Shown here one piece after another: positions 20,441 to 21,445 of a stretch of DNA of 21,445 nt; the first letter of the stretch is position 1; each line of letters begins with the position of its first letter. The DNA comes from a virus. The stretch covers positions 1 through 21,445 of the IMG/VR virus record IMGVR_UViG_3300034190_004097, one strand, 5' to 3'. The notes below the pieces were generated by a model that was not told the DNA's origin, searched no databases, and saw nothing but the letters and a program-made list of their open reading frames with translations. The translations under genes were made by a program, and so were the position numbers.

Positions 20441-21445
20441 ATGACAAAACGAATCGAGAGCAAGATTCCTTTTGTGGGACTCCACGCCCACTCAGGACTT
20501 TCCCCGTTTGATGGCTTAGGTATGCCAGGCGAACATATGGACTTCGCCTTTGAGAATGGGATGAATGCCCACTCGCTTACCGACCACGGACACATGAATG
20601 GCTTATCCTTCCAGGTTGAGCACCTAAAGAAGATGAGGGCAGATGGAAAAGACTTCAAAGCAATCTATGGTTGTGAAGCTTACTTTATCAAGTCACACAA
20701 GAAGTGGCGTCAACAGTACGAAGAACACAAAGCCAGTAGCAAGCGGCAAAAGAAAGAAGAGTTTGCTATGGTTGTTGAGGATGAGAACCGCCAGAAGAAG
20801 TTCAACCCTCTAAACATCCGCAGGCATTTGGTTCTATTGGTTCAGAATCAGGTTGGATTGAGCAACCTCTTCAAGCTTGTATCGGACAGTTACCGTCCCG
20901 AGAATTTTTATCGCTACCCCCGTATCGACTTTGAGATGTTGGACAAATACAACGAGGGCTTGCTTGTTAGCAGTGCTTGTATGTCAGGTCCGCTCTTTGG
21001 GGACTTTTGGAAGCACCGTGATCCAGTCACTCACGAGTACGACGCAGACATGGTTTTAGCATCGATGCGGCAGACGATCGGGGAGTTCCAGGATATCTTT
21101 GGCGACAGGTTCTACGGGGAGATCCAGTGGAACGACATTCCAGAGCAGCACATTGTCAATGACCTAATCATCCAAGCCTGTACCGAGATGGGCGCAGAGG
21201 TTATCAGTACATCCGACAGCCATTACCCACGACCAGAATTGTGGAAGGACCGTGAGATGTACCGCCGTATTGGGTGGGCGGGCAAAGCTCCTTATGAAGA
21301 TCAGGACGCTCATAGGCTGCCAGAGTCGGTAGAAGAGATCGGCTATGAGTTATATCCTCGCAACGGGGATCAGATGTGGGATGCCTACAAGAAGTACGCA
21401 GGTCGATCTAAGGTAGAGTATGATGATGACTTTGTGTTGGCTAGC
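20441..21445 (+). CDS. dnaE: DNA polymerase III alpha subunit (DnaE, family C), PHP domain; 3' truncated by window
   Basis: Only the first 335 codons are present; the frame is open to the window end. The visible part is the PHP domain of bacterial-type DnaE. FVGLHAHSGLSPFDG gives His15/His17/Asp24; SLTDHGHMNG His49; IYGCEAYF Glu79; RRHLVLLVQNQ His129; SSACMSG Cys180; and STSDSHYPRP Asp259/His261. All nine metal-ligand positions are filled, as in DnaE proteins whose PHP domain proofreads. A basic insert of about 40 residues (85-125) lies between the Glu79 strand and the His129 strand. AAGG at 20431-20434 precedes the ATG, and a perfect sigma-70-like promoter sits just upstream. Probably the phage's main replicative polymerase; the polymerase palm lies outside the window. 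Confidence 0.92.
   Translation, partial: MTKRIESKIPFVGLHAHSGLSPFDGLGMPGEHMDFAFENGMNAHSLTDHGHMNGLSFQVEHLKKMRADGKDFKAIYGCEAYFIKSHKKWRQQYEEHKASSKRQKKEEFAMVVEDENRQKKFNPLNIRRHLVLLVQNQVGLSNLFKLVSDSYRPENFYRYPRIDFEMLDKYNEGLLVSSACMSGPLFGDFWKHRDPVTHEYDADMVLASMRQTIGEFQDIFGDRFYGEIQWNDIPEQHIVNDLIIQACTEMGAEVISTSDSHYPRPELWKDREMYRRIGWAGKAPYEDQDAHRLPESVEEIGYELYPRNGDQMWDAYKKYAGRSKVEYDDDFVLAS

Noticed and set aside
1-21445. tRNA genes, rRNA genes, insertion sequences or defence systems such as toxin-antitoxin and restriction
   Set aside because: No cloverleaf-like stretches, transposase motifs, terminal repeats or recognisable toxin or methylase motifs were seen on either strand.

Overview
The window looks like about 21 kb of a large, tailed, contractile (myovirus-type) double-stranded DNA phage. 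The evidence is a gp53-type baseplate protein and a hub-like baseplate protein directly followed by a complete replication, recombination and nucleotide-metabolism set: gp32-like SSB, UvsX/RecA, flap-type 5'-nuclease, DnaB/gp41-like helicase, dCMP deaminase, class II ribonucleotide reductase and a GroES-like co-chaperonin. Genes are tightly packed, often overlapping by 1-16 bases. There are no tRNAs, rRNAs, IS elements, CRISPR arrays or integrase, and no gene-free stretch longer than about 120 bases. Lipoprotein and Sec signals point to a Gram-negative host. A MopE-repeat/VWA lipoprotein is a type I associate with Myxococcota, Bdellovibrionota and related lineages, so such a host is possible but not proven.

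Layout. (1) 1-4810, plus strand: virion assembly genes, namely the end of a baseplate/tail-tube protein, a gp53-like wedge protein, an 886-aa hub-like protein and a 427-aa protein of unknown role. (2) 4849-7593: a compact exonuclease-less family A DNA polymerase, a divergent protein that reads like an FtsZ/tubulin-fold protein, an unrecognised 137-aa protein and a small membrane protein. (3) 7697-15552: SSB, SlyD-like prolyl isomerase, RecA, dCMP deaminase, a 53-aa ORF, 5'-nuclease, replicative helicase, B12-dependent RNR, a Cys/His-rich small protein and a GroES-like protein. (4) 15549-19788: an envelope island. Three minus-strand genes encode a MopE/VWA lipoprotein and two exported proteins. 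Divergent from them are plus-strand genes for a trypsin-like lipoprotein protease, a single-pass coiled-coil membrane protein and a PDZ-less site-2 protease. (5) 19790-21445: two small proteins and the start of a DnaE-type DNA polymerase III alpha subunit with an intact PHP metal site.

How they fit together. SSB, RecA, 5'-nuclease, helicase and the two polymerases would form the phage's own replisome and recombination machinery. RNR and dCMP deaminase would feed it nucleotides, and the GroES-like and SlyD-like proteins would assist folding. Promoters resembling host sigma-70 sites cluster around the replication genes. Two of them (19406-19434 and 20386-20414) match TTGACA-17-TATAAT exactly.

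Most unusual points: (a) a trypsin-like lipoprotein protease, a single-pass N-in membrane protein and a site-2 protease are encoded in consecutive overlapping genes, which has the layout of a regulated intramembrane proteolysis cascade; (b) a possible very divergent tubulin/FtsZ-like protein sits beside the family A polymerase; (c) family A and family C polymerases occur in one phage, with the Pol I functions split between genes. All of these are inferences from reading the sequence; no search or structure prediction was run.
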